Assembly: GCF_000400715.1 (NCBI RefSeq)
Contig: NZ_KE007346.1
Location: forward strand, 186,001-250,000
Length of the DNA stretch: 64,000 bases
DNA from: Acinetobacter genomosp. 15BJ
Lineage (GTDB): Bacteria > Pseudomonadota > Gammaproteobacteria > Pseudomonadales > Moraxellaceae
Direction: 5' to 3'
Translations under genes and position numbers: made by a program
Shown: one piece after another, positions 27,576 through 37,715 of the stretch
Layout: the number at the start of each line of letters is the position of its first letter
Numbering within the stretch: position 1 is the first letter of the stretch
The notes under the pieces: model-generated
What the model was told of the DNA's origin: nothing
What the model saw: the letters and a program-made list of their open reading frames with translations, nothing else
Database searches by the model: none

Positions 27576-29750
27576 TTAAAGTGAAGCAAATTCGGTACCA
27601 TCTTCATTAGGCTCATGACTGAGGCTTTGTTTTAACATACTTAAACGTGTTAACACACTCAGCATCAGTGAAAGTTGCTGCAAAATAATCAGCGATTCTG
27701 GATCATTATCTTCATTGCGGCTGAGCCGATCACGGATGGTTTGCATTAGATTTTGTGCTGATAAATCAGGAACTTCATCTCTGAGCAACGCACCTTGAAT
27801 GTCATCCAAAGCTTGATCGAGTAAACCCAATACTTCCTGATCTTGGATTTGCTCACGGTGCGCACCTAATGCCGCGATATAGCTTAAAAAAGTATGGCTC
27901 AGGCATAAAAATTCAAAAGCTAAACTTTTTTGATTTACATCAATATTTGGTTCGGTTGCAATGGTTGAAATCAGGGAAGCCACTTCGGCATCAGTATTGT
28001 GTGCAGCACGTCGAACCACGCGATAATTCAAGGCATTATTACGACCTTGATGATACTGCTCTACAACTTCGGCAAGATATTTACATTGCGCCTGTAGAGA
28101 ACGTTGAATCGAGCGCGGTAATCTGCGGAATTTCCAGTCTGGCCAGATAAAGCTGACACCAAACCATGCCAAGGCACAGCCAATAACCGTATCAATAAAA
28201 CGTGGCAAACCTGCTGCAAATGCAGAGCCGTCCAGATTAAAGTTGATTAAAGCAAGGATGGTAATGAATGCAGTGGCTTGCGCATATTGCTTACTGCGTA
28301 GCTCCAGAAACAGTACACCGCTCAGGATCAACATCACCAATTGACCTTCGATTGAAGGAATAAAGTAGATGATGGCGAGACCCACGATAATACCGACCAA
28401 TGTTCCGACGATACGTAAATACAAGCGTCGTTTGGTGGCATTGAAGTTGGGTTGGCATACAAATAATGCAGTGAGTAAAATCCAGTAACCATACGCGATA
28501 TTGGTGAGCTGGATAAACAGATAGCCAATAAAGAGGACGATGGATAAACGCACGGCATGACGGAATAACACTGACTCTGGTGTGAGATGCTGTTTCACCC
28601 TCACCATAATGTCATTCCAACCTTTTAGATCATCATCTTTTAATTGGCTTTCGGTATGTTGTGCATTGATCTTTTGCAGATTTCGTTCTGTTTCTAGGTT
28701 TTGTAATTGTGCATCAATCGATTTGAGGTTTTGATAAAGTGCAAATAAGGCATTAATCCTGACTTGATCATAGTGTCCATCTTTGCGCAGTTTTTCTAAT
28801 GATAAACGCAAGTTCTCAAAACTATGCTTAAAGCGCTTGTTATGCACATAACGGGTACGACTTAAAATAGATTGAGCTAAATCCTGACAGGCTTTACCTT
28901 GGATCGATAAGATCCTTTGAAAGCGAAATAAAATATCACTATGTTGAAAGACCTTAGCTAGTTTTTGATAGTCAATATGTGCTGAATCGGCACGCTCATG
29001 AATATCTTGAGCGACAAAATAGTATTGCAGACTTCGTCGAGTTCCTTTCTGTCCGCGGTCACCTTTGAGGCGTGTCAACAGTGACATCCGCATATCGTTA
29101 AAGATTGCGACCAACTTGCCATTTTCCATGGCGATATCAATCATACTTTGTTGATAGCTAGAGGGTGTCATATCCACATCAAATAAGTTTGATTTAGCGA
29201 ATAAGAAACTCCCTAAGGCGGTGTAGGATGCAGCCAGTTGATCTTGAACTTTACGTACGGGGAACAGCAGAAAGCTGATGGTTGAAAGTAAACCATACCA
29301 AGCCGCACCGACAACAAGAAGAGCGGGTTGCAGATACCATTGTTCAAATAAATGTACGCCCAACATGGAATAGACCGAAATGACGAGGCAACCATAGGAA
29401 ATGGTGGCATAGCGACGACCTAAGGAACCCAATAAGATCCAGCCGATACAAGAGGCAATTAATCCAATTGCAAAGGCGATCGGATAGGGGAATAGCAGTT
29501 GAACCGAAGCCGCTGTAATGAAGAAACCGATATAGGTATAAATCAGGTTCATGATGCGCACAGAAAAGCGGTCATCAATATCACTAATGGCTGCTGCAAC
29601 GACACCGAGTGTCAAGGGAATCGTTGCCAATTGATAATCTAAAAGATAGGGAACAAAAGCAGTCCCCGTAAAGGCGATTAACATACGCACGTTATACATA
29701 AACGTGGTGTTATAGGTTGCTTGTCTTAAACGTCCGAACCAAGGATTCAA
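27576..29750 (-). CDS. YccS/YhfK-type FUSC inner-membrane protein
   Basis: About 724 residues if translation starts at the TTG at 29750, which has AGGA six nt upstream; the longer frame from GTG 29801 has no ribosome site. Two sets of transmembrane helices (about residues 23-170 and 400-530) are separated by a long cytoplasmic helical region with basic coiled segments, the YccS/YhfK plan. The FUSC-like motif is 'YWILLTALFVCQPNFNATKR... RIVGTLVGIIVGL'. Relatives include aromatic-acid efflux components (AaeB). No membrane-fusion partner is adjacent, so transport is inferred only. Divergent from the Bcr-type pump. Confidence 0.9.
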   Translation of the reverse strand: MNPWFGRLRQATYNTTFMYNVRMLIAFTGTAFVPYLLDYQLATIPLTLGVVAAAISDIDDRFSVRIMNLIYTYIGFFITAASVQLLFPYPIAFAIGLIASCIGWILLGSLGRRYATISYGCLVISVYSMLGVHLFEQWYLQPALLVVGAAWYGLLSTISFLLFPVRKVQDQLAASYTALGSFLFAKSNLFDVDMTPSSYQQSMIDIAMENGKLVAIFNDMRMSLLTRLKGDRGQKGTRRSLQYYFVAQDIHERADSAHIDYQKLAKVFQHSDILFRFQRILSIQGKACQDLAQSILSRTRYVHNKRFKHSFENLRLSLEKLRKDGHYDQVRINALFALYQNLKSIDAQLQNLETERNLQKINAQHTESQLKDDDLKGWNDIMVRVKQHLTPESVLFRHAVRLSIVLFIGYLFIQLTNIAYGYWILLTALFVCQPNFNATKRRLYLRIVGTLVGIIVGLAIIYFIPSIEGQLVMLILSGVLFLELRSKQYAQATAFITILALINFNLDGSAFAAGLPRFIDTVIGCALAWFGVSFIWPDWKFRRLPRSIQRSLQAQCKYLAEVVEQYHQGRNNALNYRVVRRAAHNTDAEVASLISTIATEPNIDVNQKSLAFEFLCLSHTFLSYIAALGAHREQIQDQEVLGLLDQALDDIQGALLRDEVPDLSAQNLMQTIRDRLSRNEDNDPESLIILQQLSLMLSVLTRLSMLKQSLSHEPNEDGTEFASL

Positions 29751-29857
29751 AGTTTGTCCTTTTTGTATTCTGCAATCAATTTTCTGATTCTTATTATGCA
29801 CAAATATGTTGAGGATGCTAAGCTTAGAATGGTGATTAACATGAAAAGTAGAGCATT

Positions 29858-31072
29858 ATGCAGGCAGAGCAAACCAATCAGCGTCAATATTCAACAGCAT
29901 GGATTTTGTTGCTTGCTTTGTTAACCGCATTAGGGCCGTTGTCGATCGATATGTATTTACCCGCTTTGCCGCAAATGGCAGATGAGTTCGGGGTCAGTAC
30001 ACAAATGGTTGCCAATACCTTACCCGCTTATTTTTTGGGACTGGCGATTGGACAATTGATTTATGGGCCCGTCAGTGACCGTATTGGACGTAAAAAGCCT
30101 TTATATTTTGGCTTGGGACTTTATGCGATCGCCAGTTTAGCCTGTGTATTTGCAACCAATGAGTGGGCTTTGATTGCAGCCCGTATCTTTCAAGCTTTAG
30201 GTGGTTGTGTCGGTGTGGTTATGGCGCGAGCAACCATTCGTGATCGTCTGGATATGCACGGCTCTGCACAAGCCTTTTCCAGCATGATGATTGTGATGGG
30301 ATTAGCACCGATTCTGGCGCCAATCTTTGGTGCATGGATTCTTAATTTCTTTCCATGGCAAGCGATTTTTATCACTTTATCAATGATTGGGGTGATGTGC
30401 TGGCTCTGTGTACATTTCTTCTTTAAAGAATCACTGCCTGTTGAACGCCGTTTAAAATTATCAGCCTACCAAGTGACTACACTCTATGCTGCCATTCTCA
30501 AAGATGAAAGCTTTAGAGTACCAATGTTTGCAGGTTGTTTAACGGGTGCAGCCTTGTTCTGCTATATCAGCTCTGCTTCCGAAGTATTTATGGGACAATA
30601 TGGACTGTCACAGCAGCACTTTTCTTATGCATTTGCGTTGAATGCTGCAGGGATCATGTTGATGTCCTCGCTGAATAAACATCTGAATACCCGAATGGGA
30701 ATTTTCCAACGCCTACGTTTGGGCGGTTTAATTCAGTGTTTTGGGGCATTGATTGTGCTGAGTGCAGGGCTTATGGCAGATGCACCGTTATTATTGTTAA
30801 TGTCGGGCTTATTCTTGGTGGTGTCAGGAATTGGTTTAACAGGGCCAAATGCCATGGCTTTGGCGATGTCTCAGCAAGGTGCGCGTGCAGGTACGGCGAG
30901 TGCCATTATGGGCAGCATGCAGTTTGCTTGTGGTCTACTAGCGGGAATTATCTTGAATTTCTTGGTATGGAAAGCATCTTTGAATATGGGCATCATGATG
31001 CTGTTATTTACCAGCGCAGGATTGTTTGCCATTTTAAAAGTCGGGAAACAGCAAAGCAGTCTCTCTGCTTAG
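29858..31072 (+). CDS. Bcr/CflA-family MFS drug efflux transporter
   Basis: 404 residues with 12 predicted helices. 'LGPLSIDMYLPALPQMADEF' in helix 1 and motif A 'GPVSDRIGRKKPLYFGL' after helix 2 are typical of the Bcr/CflA drug:proton antiporter subfamily, as is 'GGCVGVVMARATIRD' in helix 4. Substrates in relatives include bicyclomycin, chloramphenicol and florfenicol; nothing here fixes the substrate. It diverges from the FUSC gene over about 107 bp. An imperfect stem at 31057-31080 spans its stop codon. Confidence 0.93.
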   Translation: MQAEQTNQRQYSTAWILLLALLTALGPLSIDMYLPALPQMADEFGVSTQMVANTLPAYFLGLAIGQLIYGPVSDRIGRKKPLYFGLGLYAIASLACVFATNEWALIAARIFQALGGCVGVVMARATIRDRLDMHGSAQAFSSMMIVMGLAPILAPIFGAWILNFFPWQAIFITLSMIGVMCWLCVHFFFKESLPVERRLKLSAYQVTTLYAAILKDESFRVPMFAGCLTGAALFCYISSASEVFMGQYGLSQQHFSYAFALNAAGIMLMSSLNKHLNTRMGIFQRLRLGGLIQCFGALIVLSAGLMADAPLLLLMSGLFLVVSGIGLTGPNAMALAMSQQGARAGTASAIMGSMQFACGLLAGIILNFLVWKASLNMGIMMLLFTSAGLFAILKVGKQQSSLSA

Positions 31073-31098
31073 AGAAACTGCTTGATCTACGTACATGT

Positions 31099-31803
31099 TT
31101 AATCGAGAAACACCGTAAAATTTTCAACGGGCTCGCGTGGTGTAATGAAAGTATTCACAATATGGTCTGGGTCGGCATAACCTAAAGCCACGGCACAGAC
31201 CAGTTCTTCGTCTTCTGGTGCACCCAAAATATCCAGCACGATTGGGTGGAAGTGATTCCATGCCGCCTGTGGACAAGTATCTAAGCCACGTGCTTTGGCC
31301 GCCACCATGACATTTTGAATCATCATGGAAATATCCATTTTTGAACCGATGCCCATGACTTTATTGACGGTAAAATACAAGGCAACAGGTGCATCGAACA
31401 ATTGGAAGTTACGCAGTTGTTGTGCTGCCATTTTTTCTTTTTCGCCTTTTTGAATACCGAGTAGACCGTAGAGCCCCCAACCATTGGCACGACGACGGTC
31501 AATAAAAGGGGAAATCCATGTTTCAGGATAATAGGCAAAAGTCTCTTGATATTGTGCTGCAAGTTCAGGTTTTTGTAGCAGTTCAATTTGGGCTGTACAA
31601 ACACGATCAATCATCTCTGCACGTTTTTGCCCTGTAACCACATAGACTTTCCACGGTTGGACATTGGTGCCAGAAGGTGCACGACTTGCTACCGCTAAAA
31701 TATCTTTGATGGTTTGTGTTTCGACAGGGGTATCTAAAAATGCACGGACTGAATGACGAGACTTAATCGCTTCATCTACATAGCGGACTTGTTCCGTGTT
31801 CAT
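31099..31803 (-). CDS. Nitroreductase-family FMN oxidoreductase
   Basis: 234 residues from the ATG at 31803, which follows a strong GAGGAG site; an earlier in-frame start at 31854 is not needed. 'AIKSRHSVRAFLDTPV' is the FMN-binding N-terminus, followed by 'RAPSGTNVQPWKVYVVTG' and the C-terminal 'LGYADPDHIVNTFITPREP'. The 'ISMMIQNVMVAAKARGLDTC' segment is conserved in the NfnB/RutE-like group. It would reduce nitroaromatics or quinones with NAD(P)H. Convergent with the Bcr gene. Confidence 0.93.
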   Translation of the reverse strand: MNTEQVRYVDEAIKSRHSVRAFLDTPVETQTIKDILAVASRAPSGTNVQPWKVYVVTGQKRAEMIDRVCTAQIELLQKPELAAQYQETFAYYPETWISPFIDRRRANGWGLYGLLGIQKGEKEKMAAQQLRNFQLFDAPVALYFTVNKVMGIGSKMDISMMIQNVMVAAKARGLDTCPQAAWNHFHPIVLDILGAPEDEELVCAVALGYADPDHIVNTFITPREPVENFTVFLD

Positions 31804-32226
31804 AAAAAACTCCTCATCATCTTGATCTTTTAATGTGTGCTGACTATAAATCAATAAATGGTTTTTGATGATAGTTTTTCACATACAACTTTAGGTGTGT
31901 ATAAGAAACAAACAAAAAAAGAAGGCTGCAAGATAAGTTGTAGTATGTTTTATATGTTTTGTTTGGTTTGTGTGAAAAAGAAAACTATTAGTAACATAAT
32001 GAAATCGAAAAACTATTTTTTTATTCACGTGAGAATGATGAAAACTCCTTAAATAAAAAGTACACACAATATTCGAAATTTATGCATAATACGCCCTTTT
32101 TAAAAAACTGATTGGGCTTTCCTTACTGATAAGGTGAGGGGAATTTTCTATTTCAGGCATAGCAAATTTATCCAATTCTATGCTGCTAGAAAATGTTGAA
32201 ATATACACAGATACAAGGAGCTTCTC
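31804..32226. other. Intergenic region upstream of the DcaP porin
   Basis: 423 bp, AT-rich, no convincing gene; a short open frame on the plus strand (31858-32052) has no ribosome site and looks random. It should hold the divergent promoters of the nitroreductase and porin genes; a TGCATAAT near 32083-32090 could be a -10 of the latter. Confidence 0.6.
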
Positions 32227-33576
32227 ATGAGTGTATCTCTCATCCGTAAGCCGTTCGTACTACAAGGTTTAGCAATCACTGTTGCTGCCTTAATGATGAA
32301 CAACGCGCACGCTGCTAGTGATCAAGAACAGATTCAACAACTTCGTGATGAAGTGAAGGAATTAAAAGCTTTATTACAGCAATATGTTCCCCAAGCAAAA
32401 CAAAAAAATGACCTTGCTCCTGTACAGGAACATTCTAATTTTAAAGAAACACATCCAGATCATCCTGCAAATGTAGTTGTGGCACCCGCTGTCCCTAAAA
32501 AGTCGCAATTGGTGTTTAACACTGCTTCTGGCGCAGAAGTTAAATTACACGGTTTCTTACGTGGTGATGCTTCTTATCAATCGAAAGGTGGTGACGGGAT
32601 ATTTAACCGCATCAATAAGGTTGATTTAGAAGGTGCTGAAAAGAACAGTGATCGCTTCTACAGCACGGCAACAGTTACCCGTTTGGGGCTTGATTTTAAA
32701 GCACCAGTCGAAGGCGCTGAAGTGGGTGGTAAGTTAGAAGTCGATTTCCGTGGTGGTAGCAGCAATGACACCATTCGTATTCGCCATGCTTATTTAACAA
32801 TGAATGACTGGCTATTTGGTCAAACCACCTCAACTTTCTTGGCAACAGACTTACAGCCAGAAATGCTTGATTTCAACTCACCTTTGGGTATCGGGACTTA
32901 CCGTACACCAATGGTTCGTTATAGTGGTGCATTTAATCCAAATACACATTATTTTGTTGCCTTGGAAAAAGGCAATGACGATAACCGAGCACCTGCTTTA
33001 ACTTCAAAATTAAAATATGATTTTGCTGAAGGTAAGGGTACGACTTCTGCACGAGCACTGATTACCGAAGCACGCAGTCGAGCGGCTTATAACAATGACA
33101 AACAACTGAGTGCCAACGAGTCAGAATTAGGTTGGGGTGCGGCTGTTGGTGCAAAATATAAGTTCACCGATGCATTGCAGGCGATGATCGACTATTCGCA
33201 TGTGAAGGGCGATAGTAAATTCTTGTTGTATACCAATAATGCTTACAACGTAAACCCAAATAACTTTGGTTTAAATCTGAATGAGTTTGATGCTCTCACC
33301 GTAGGGGCGACTTATCAAATTAATCCTAAATTGCGTAGTACTTTGGCTTATGGCGCAATGTTTGCTGATGATAGTAATGACTTTGCTAAACAGGCTGTTA
33401 TCGCAAAAGATGCTGCACAGAACAAAACTTTGCAACAAGGTTGGTGGAATATCATGTATTCGCCCGTTACACCAATTACGTTTGGTCTAGAGTATGTCTA
33501 CGGTGAACGTAAAACCTTTGATGGACAAAAAGGTAAGGATAATCGTGTAGGGGCCATGGCTCGCTATAACTTCTAA
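32227..33576 (+). CDS. DcaP-like outer-membrane porin
   Basis: 449 residues. Signal peptide ends in 'MNNAHA'; then a short N-terminal coiled coil with regular heptads ('EQIQQLRDEVKELKALLQQY'), the hallmark of DcaP trimers, a Pro-rich linker, and a 16-strand-like barrel from 'VKLHGFLRGDASYQSKG' to the terminal 'RVGAMARYNF' with final Phe. DcaP proteins import dicarboxylic acids and related anions, and sulbactam in A. baumannii. AAGGAG ribosome site. The next gene encodes a glutamate symporter, so this porin may serve acidic amino acids. Confidence 0.92.
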   Translation: MSVSLIRKPFVLQGLAITVAALMMNNAHAASDQEQIQQLRDEVKELKALLQQYVPQAKQKNDLAPVQEHSNFKETHPDHPANVVVAPAVPKKSQLVFNTASGAEVKLHGFLRGDASYQSKGGDGIFNRINKVDLEGAEKNSDRFYSTATVTRLGLDFKAPVEGAEVGGKLEVDFRGGSSNDTIRIRHAYLTMNDWLFGQTTSTFLATDLQPEMLDFNSPLGIGTYRTPMVRYSGAFNPNTHYFVALEKGNDDNRAPALTSKLKYDFAEGKGTTSARALITEARSRAAYNNDKQLSANESELGWGAAVGAKYKFTDALQAMIDYSHVKGDSKFLLYTNNAYNVNPNNFGLNLNEFDALTVGATYQINPKLRSTLAYGAMFADDSNDFAKQAVIAKDAAQNKTLQQGWWNIMYSPVTPITFGLEYVYGERKTFDGQKGKDNRVGAMARYNF

Positions 33577-33765
33577 GCCACCTATCCAATAGGTGTAAAT
33601 CATCCGTGAAAACTGATCGACGAAATAGGCCTTAGTTCTTGCTTAGAACTGTATGCTTTTTATTAAGTTGATTGAGTTTTCACTCATTTTGAGAGTTACT
33701 ATTTTATGCGTTTCAAAGTGGTGAAAAAACCATCGCTAGAACGAATAAAATAAACGGAAGAAGAT

Positions 33766-35001
33766 ATGGAATTTACTTTTAATGGTTTCTATACCCTAAT
33801 TTCGGCGGTCATCGTCTTGTTATTAGGACGTTTGCTCGTTAATAAAATTGACTTCTTAAAACGCTATAACATTCCTGAGCCTGTGGCTGGTGGTTTGGTT
33901 GCAGCGGTACTTTCACTACTTGTACACTCGCTTTGGGGTTACAGTATTGTCTTTAGTAGTGAATTACAAACCAGTTTTATGTTGATCTTCTTTGCTTCGA
34001 TTGGCTTAAGTGCCAATTTTATGAAGTTGAAAGAGGGGGGAATCGGTTTAGTTCTATTCTTGATCTGCGTCGCTTCATTTATTGTGGTGCAGAATGCTGT
34101 GGGTATGAGCCTAGCTACCATATTGGGTATTGATCCTTTAATTGGTTTGATTGCAGGTTCAATCACACTCACTGGTGGTCATGGTACCGCAGGTGCATGG
34201 GGTGAAATTCTTGAAACTCAGCATGGGATTCAAGGTGCGTTGGCTTTAGGTATGGCGAGTGCAACTTTCGGTCTGATTATCGGTGGTATTATCGGTGGTC
34301 CATTGGCGAAATTGTTGATTAACCGTTATAGCCTTGCTCAAGCCCAAACACCAGCAGAGATCAAAGATCGCGATACGCATTTAGATCAACATCCTGATGA
34401 GCTAGCACCATTTGAAAATCCACATCAGGTTCGTTTAATTACGGCTGATAATGCGATTACCACTTTGGGTATGTTTGCTGCTTGTTTAGCTTTTGCAGAA
34501 TTCATGACAGGTTTCAGTAAGGGCACTTGGTTTGAGTTACCAACATTTGTTTGGGCACTTGGCGGTGGTGTGATCTTACGCAATATCTTAGAAAGCGTAT
34601 TAAAAGTAGATATCTTTGACCGTGCAATTGATGTGTTTGGTAATGCGTCATTATCACTTTATCTTGCGATGGCATTGCTTTCATTAAAATTATGGCAGTT
34701 GGCAGATTTGGCTGGCCCGCTTGTCGTTATTTTAGGTGCGCAAACCATTACGATGGCATTATATGCAGCGTTCATTACCTTCCGCGTCATGGGTAAAAAC
34801 TATGATGCAGCAGTATTGGCAGCAGGTCACTGTGGTTTCGGTATGGGGGCAACACCAACTGCAGTTGCAAACATGCAAGCGATTACCAATATGTATGGAC
34901 CATCTCATAAAGCGTTCCTGATTGTTCCTCTTTGTGGTGCGTTCTTCGTTGATTTAATTAACGCAACAGTAATTCAATTAATTTTGAAATTCTTTGCCTA
35001 A
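33766..35001 (+). CDS. gltS: Sodium/glutamate symporter GltS
   Basis: 411 residues with two inverted helical halves. 'LTGGHGTAGAWGEIL' (about residues 129-143) and 'GHCGFGMGATPTAVANMQA' (about 363-381) are the two pore-loop motifs of GltS (ESS family). It imports glutamate with Na+. Ribosome site GGAAGAAG. 189 bp after the porin, 94 bp before the AGCS symporter, with a terminator in between. Confidence 0.96.
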   Translation: MEFTFNGFYTLISAVIVLLLGRLLVNKIDFLKRYNIPEPVAGGLVAAVLSLLVHSLWGYSIVFSSELQTSFMLIFFASIGLSANFMKLKEGGIGLVLFLICVASFIVVQNAVGMSLATILGIDPLIGLIAGSITLTGGHGTAGAWGEILETQHGIQGALALGMASATFGLIIGGIIGGPLAKLLINRYSLAQAQTPAEIKDRDTHLDQHPDELAPFENPHQVRLITADNAITTLGMFAACLAFAEFMTGFSKGTWFELPTFVWALGGGVILRNILESVLKVDIFDRAIDVFGNASLSLYLAMALLSLKLWQLADLAGPLVVILGAQTITMALYAAFITFRVMGKNYDAAVLAAGHCGFGMGATPTAVANMQAITNMYGPSHKAFLIVPLCGAFFVDLINATVIQLILKFFA

Positions 35002-35009
35002 GTCGGATC

Positions 35010-35033
35010 AAAAGCCCCATGCGGGGCTTTTTT
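35010..35033 (+). terminator. Terminator after gltS
   Basis: Stem AAAAGCCCC/GGGGCTTTT with loop ATGC and a run of T's, starting nine nt after the stop. Confidence 0.92.
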
Positions 35034-35095
35034 GATTCATCCATTGTTATCGTATATGTACGGATGTACATAAAATATTTAAAAGCGAATAAGTG

Positions 35096-36577
35096 ATGAA
35101 TGAAAAATTAAATGACACCCTGATGGCTTGGGTAAGTTTTTTCAATGATCCTTTATGGGACTTCCTCGTTGTTTTTCTGCTTGCTGTAGGTATTTTCTAT
35201 ACTGTTGCGACCAAAGCTGTACAGATTAGAATGTTCTTCCACAGTATCAAGGTCATGAAGAGCAGTCGAAGCAAAGGTGACGAGAAAGACTCACATGGAC
35301 TTACACCTTTTCAGGCTTTTGTAACGGGGTTAGCAAGTCGTGTTGGTGTAGGTAACATTGCGGGTGTTGCAATCGCGATTGCGATTGGTGGACCAGGTGC
35401 AGTGTTCTGGATGTGGTTTACTGCGATTCTCGGGATGAGCTCAGCATTTATCGAATCTTCGCTCGCGCAGTTATTTAAAGTCAGAGACAGTAACAGTAAG
35501 CAATTCCGCGGGGGACCAGCTTACTATATTACTCAAGGCTTACGTAGCAAAACCTTTGGTGTGATCTTCGCGCTTGCACTGATTTTTACCTATGGTTTTG
35601 TATTTAACTCAGTTCAAATCAATGCGATTGCCAATGCTTCTTCTCATGCTTGGGGTTGGGACAAAGCAAATCTGATTGCACACTTAGGCGGTGTTGATTT
35701 AGAAATTTCATGGGTTGGTCTTGCGCTTGTCGTGATGGTTGCATTGGCAATTTTTGGTGGTATTAAACGTATTGCTAAATTTGCAGAAATGTTCGTACCG
35801 TTAAAAGCAGGTCTTTATCTTGCAGTGGCGATGTATATTGCAATCAGCAATTACGAACTTCTACCAGGTATTTTTAAACTGATCTTTACTGAAGCATTCC
35901 AGTTTAATGCGGCAGCGGGTGGTTTCTTTGGTGCAATGATCTCTATGGCAATGATGCAAGGGATTAAGCGAGGTTTGTTCTCAAACGAAGCGGGTATGGG
36001 TTCTGCACCGAATGCGGCAGCAGCATCGGATGTAAAACATCCGGTAAACCAAGGTTTGGTGCAAATGCTGGGTGTATTCGTAGATACCTTTATTGTATGT
36101 ACTAGTACGGCAATCATTATCTTGGTGTCGGGTGTTTACCACGATGCGGGTTTTGTTGGTGTTGAACTGACACAGCGTGCACTGGAGACACAAGTAGGTA
36201 GCTGGGGCGGTGATTTCCTTGCTATCTTATTATTCTTATTCTGTTACTCAGCTGTTCTAGGCAACTATGCTTATGCAGAAAGTAATGTGCAGTTTATTAA
36301 TAACAATCCGAAAGTCATGTTCATCTTCCGAATCTTTGTATTGGTGATGGTGTATTTCGGTGCGATCGGCAGTGTACCACTGGTTTGGTCGATGGCTGAC
36401 TTGTTCATGGGGATCATGGCAACCATCAACTTGATCGCAATCTTGCTGTTAACGCCAATGGCGCGAACTTTGTTAAAAGACTATACCTCGCAGCTTAAGA
36501 AAGGTATTAAAGAACCTGAGTTTAAGATTGATAATTATCCAGAGCTGAAGAAAAGAGTCGACTCTGATATTTGGTAA
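35096..36577 (+). CDS. Alanine/glycine:cation symporter (AGCS family)
   Basis: 493 residues from the ATG at 35096 (a GTG directly before it is also possible). 'GNIAGVAIAIAIGGPGAVFW', 'FRGGPAYYITQGL' and the AGCS signature 'SNEAGMGSAPNAAAAS' are all present. About ten to eleven helices. Imports alanine, glycine or related amino acids with Na+ or H+. With gltS it forms an amino-acid uptake pair downstream of the DcaP-type porin, though each has its own terminator. Confidence 0.95.
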   Translation: MNEKLNDTLMAWVSFFNDPLWDFLVVFLLAVGIFYTVATKAVQIRMFFHSIKVMKSSRSKGDEKDSHGLTPFQAFVTGLASRVGVGNIAGVAIAIAIGGPGAVFWMWFTAILGMSSAFIESSLAQLFKVRDSNSKQFRGGPAYYITQGLRSKTFGVIFALALIFTYGFVFNSVQINAIANASSHAWGWDKANLIAHLGGVDLEISWVGLALVVMVALAIFGGIKRIAKFAEMFVPLKAGLYLAVAMYIAISNYELLPGIFKLIFTEAFQFNAAAGGFFGAMISMAMMQGIKRGLFSNEAGMGSAPNAAAASDVKHPVNQGLVQMLGVFVDTFIVCTSTAIIILVSGVYHDAGFVGVELTQRALETQVGSWGGDFLAILLFLFCYSAVLGNYAYAESNVQFINNNPKVMFIFRIFVLVMVYFGAIGSVPLVWSMADLFMGIMATINLIAILLLTPMARTLLKDYTSQLKKGIKEPEFKIDNYPELKKRVDSDIW

Positions 36578-36605
36578 TTTGATTTAACTCAAGCTGAGTC
36601 ATATT

Positions 36606-36633
36606 AAAAAGCTCCTTTCGAGGAGCTTTTTTT
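36606..36633 (+). terminator. Terminator after the AGCS symporter
   Basis: Stem AAAAAGCTCC/GGAGCTTTTT, short loop, long T-tract; 28 nt past the stop codon. Confidence 0.9.
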
Positions 36634-36734
36634 ATGAAGTTTTTATGAAAAATACAAAAAATTGATACAGCATTTAGGCTTGGCAAACGCTAAAATTTAG
36701 CCAAGAAATATCGTAGATATGGCAATTGTTGCGT

Positions 36735-37715
36735 ATGAAACAGCTTAGATTATTGGCGTTTGGTCTTTCAATGGCAGTTTTGGCTGGTTGCCAAAGCACA
36801 TCACATTTGAAACCTGTCATTGAAGATGCGCAAGCTCAAGCTGTGAGCCAACCGTTTAATGCCATAAAACAACAGCACAAACGTCCTGTGATTGCATTGG
36901 TGTTGGGCAGTGGTGGTGCACGTGGTTATGCACATATTGGTGTGATCGAAGTATTAGAGCAGCAAGGTATTCGCCCAGATTTTATCGTGGGCACCAGTGC
37001 AGGCAGTATTGTCGGTTCAATCTATGCCAGTGGTAAAAGCCCTGCCGAATTACGTGATATTGCGTTAAAACTCAAAGCCAATGATGTTCGCGAAGTGAAT
37101 GTCAGTTTAAAAGGCTTTTTTGATGGTAAGAAGGTTGAAGACTATATCAACGAGCAAGTCCATAACATGCCATTAGAAAAGATGAAAATCCCAATGTATG
37201 TAGTGGCGACCGAATTAAAAGATGGCACCAGAACCGTCTTTAACTACGGCAACACAGGACAAGCAGTGCGTGCTTCTGCATCAATCCCAAGTATGTTTGT
37301 GCCGACCAAGATTCATGATGTTGAGTATGTTGATGGTGGCTTGGTTAGTCCAGTACCTGTTCAAGTCGCGCGCGAGCTGGGTGCAGATGTGGTCATCGCC
37401 GTGGATATCTTGGCTCAGCCGATTCATACTGAAACCAGCAATGTCTGGGGCTTGTTCAATCAGAATATCAATATTATGCAAGGGCGTTTGGCTGAGGAAG
37501 AGCTAAAAGAAGCCGATATTGTGATTCAGCCTGACCTACGTGAGAAAGCGCATATCTTTGATGTCAAAGGTCGTGAGATGACTATGCAGGCAGGAGTGGA
37601 TGCCGCCAATGAAAAACTCGCCGAAATTCAATGGGCAATTCAAAGCAAGAGCTTCCCAACACAAAGCGAGCAACAGGATATTGCCTTAAAAATGAGCACC
37701 TCAGCACCACGCTAA
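36735..37715 (+). CDS. Patatin-like phospholipase, lipoprotein (RssA-like)
   Basis: 326 residues from the ATG at 36735 (TTG codons upstream are unlikely starts). A lipoprotein signal with lipobox LAGC gives Cys19-type lipidation. The patatin domain has the oxyanion loop 'GSGGARGYAHIGV', nucleophile Ser in 'VGTSAGSIVGS', and the dyad Asp in 'YVDGGLVSPVPV'. Such proteins hydrolyse phospholipids or lysophospholipids; being lipidated it should act at the periplasmic face or outer membrane. Similar to RssA/YlbK-type proteins but with added lipidation. Confidence 0.92.
   Translation: MKQLRLLAFGLSMAVLAGCQSTSHLKPVIEDAQAQAVSQPFNAIKQQHKRPVIALVLGSGGARGYAHIGVIEVLEQQGIRPDFIVGTSAGSIVGSIYASGKSPAELRDIALKLKANDVREVNVSLKGFFDGKKVEDYINEQVHNMPLEKMKIPMYVVATELKDGTRTVFNYGNTGQAVRASASIPSMFVPTKIHDVEYVDGGLVSPVPVQVARELGADVVIAVDILAQPIHTETSNVWGLFNQNINIMQGRLAEEELKEADIVIQPDLREKAHIFDVKGREMTMQAGVDAANEKLAEIQWAIQSKSFPTQSEQQDIALKMSTSAPR

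Noticed and set aside
31858..32052. 63-codon frame upstream of the porin
   Set aside because: Very AT-rich, no ribosome site and low-complexity Lys/Phe/Met content; likely non-coding promoter region.
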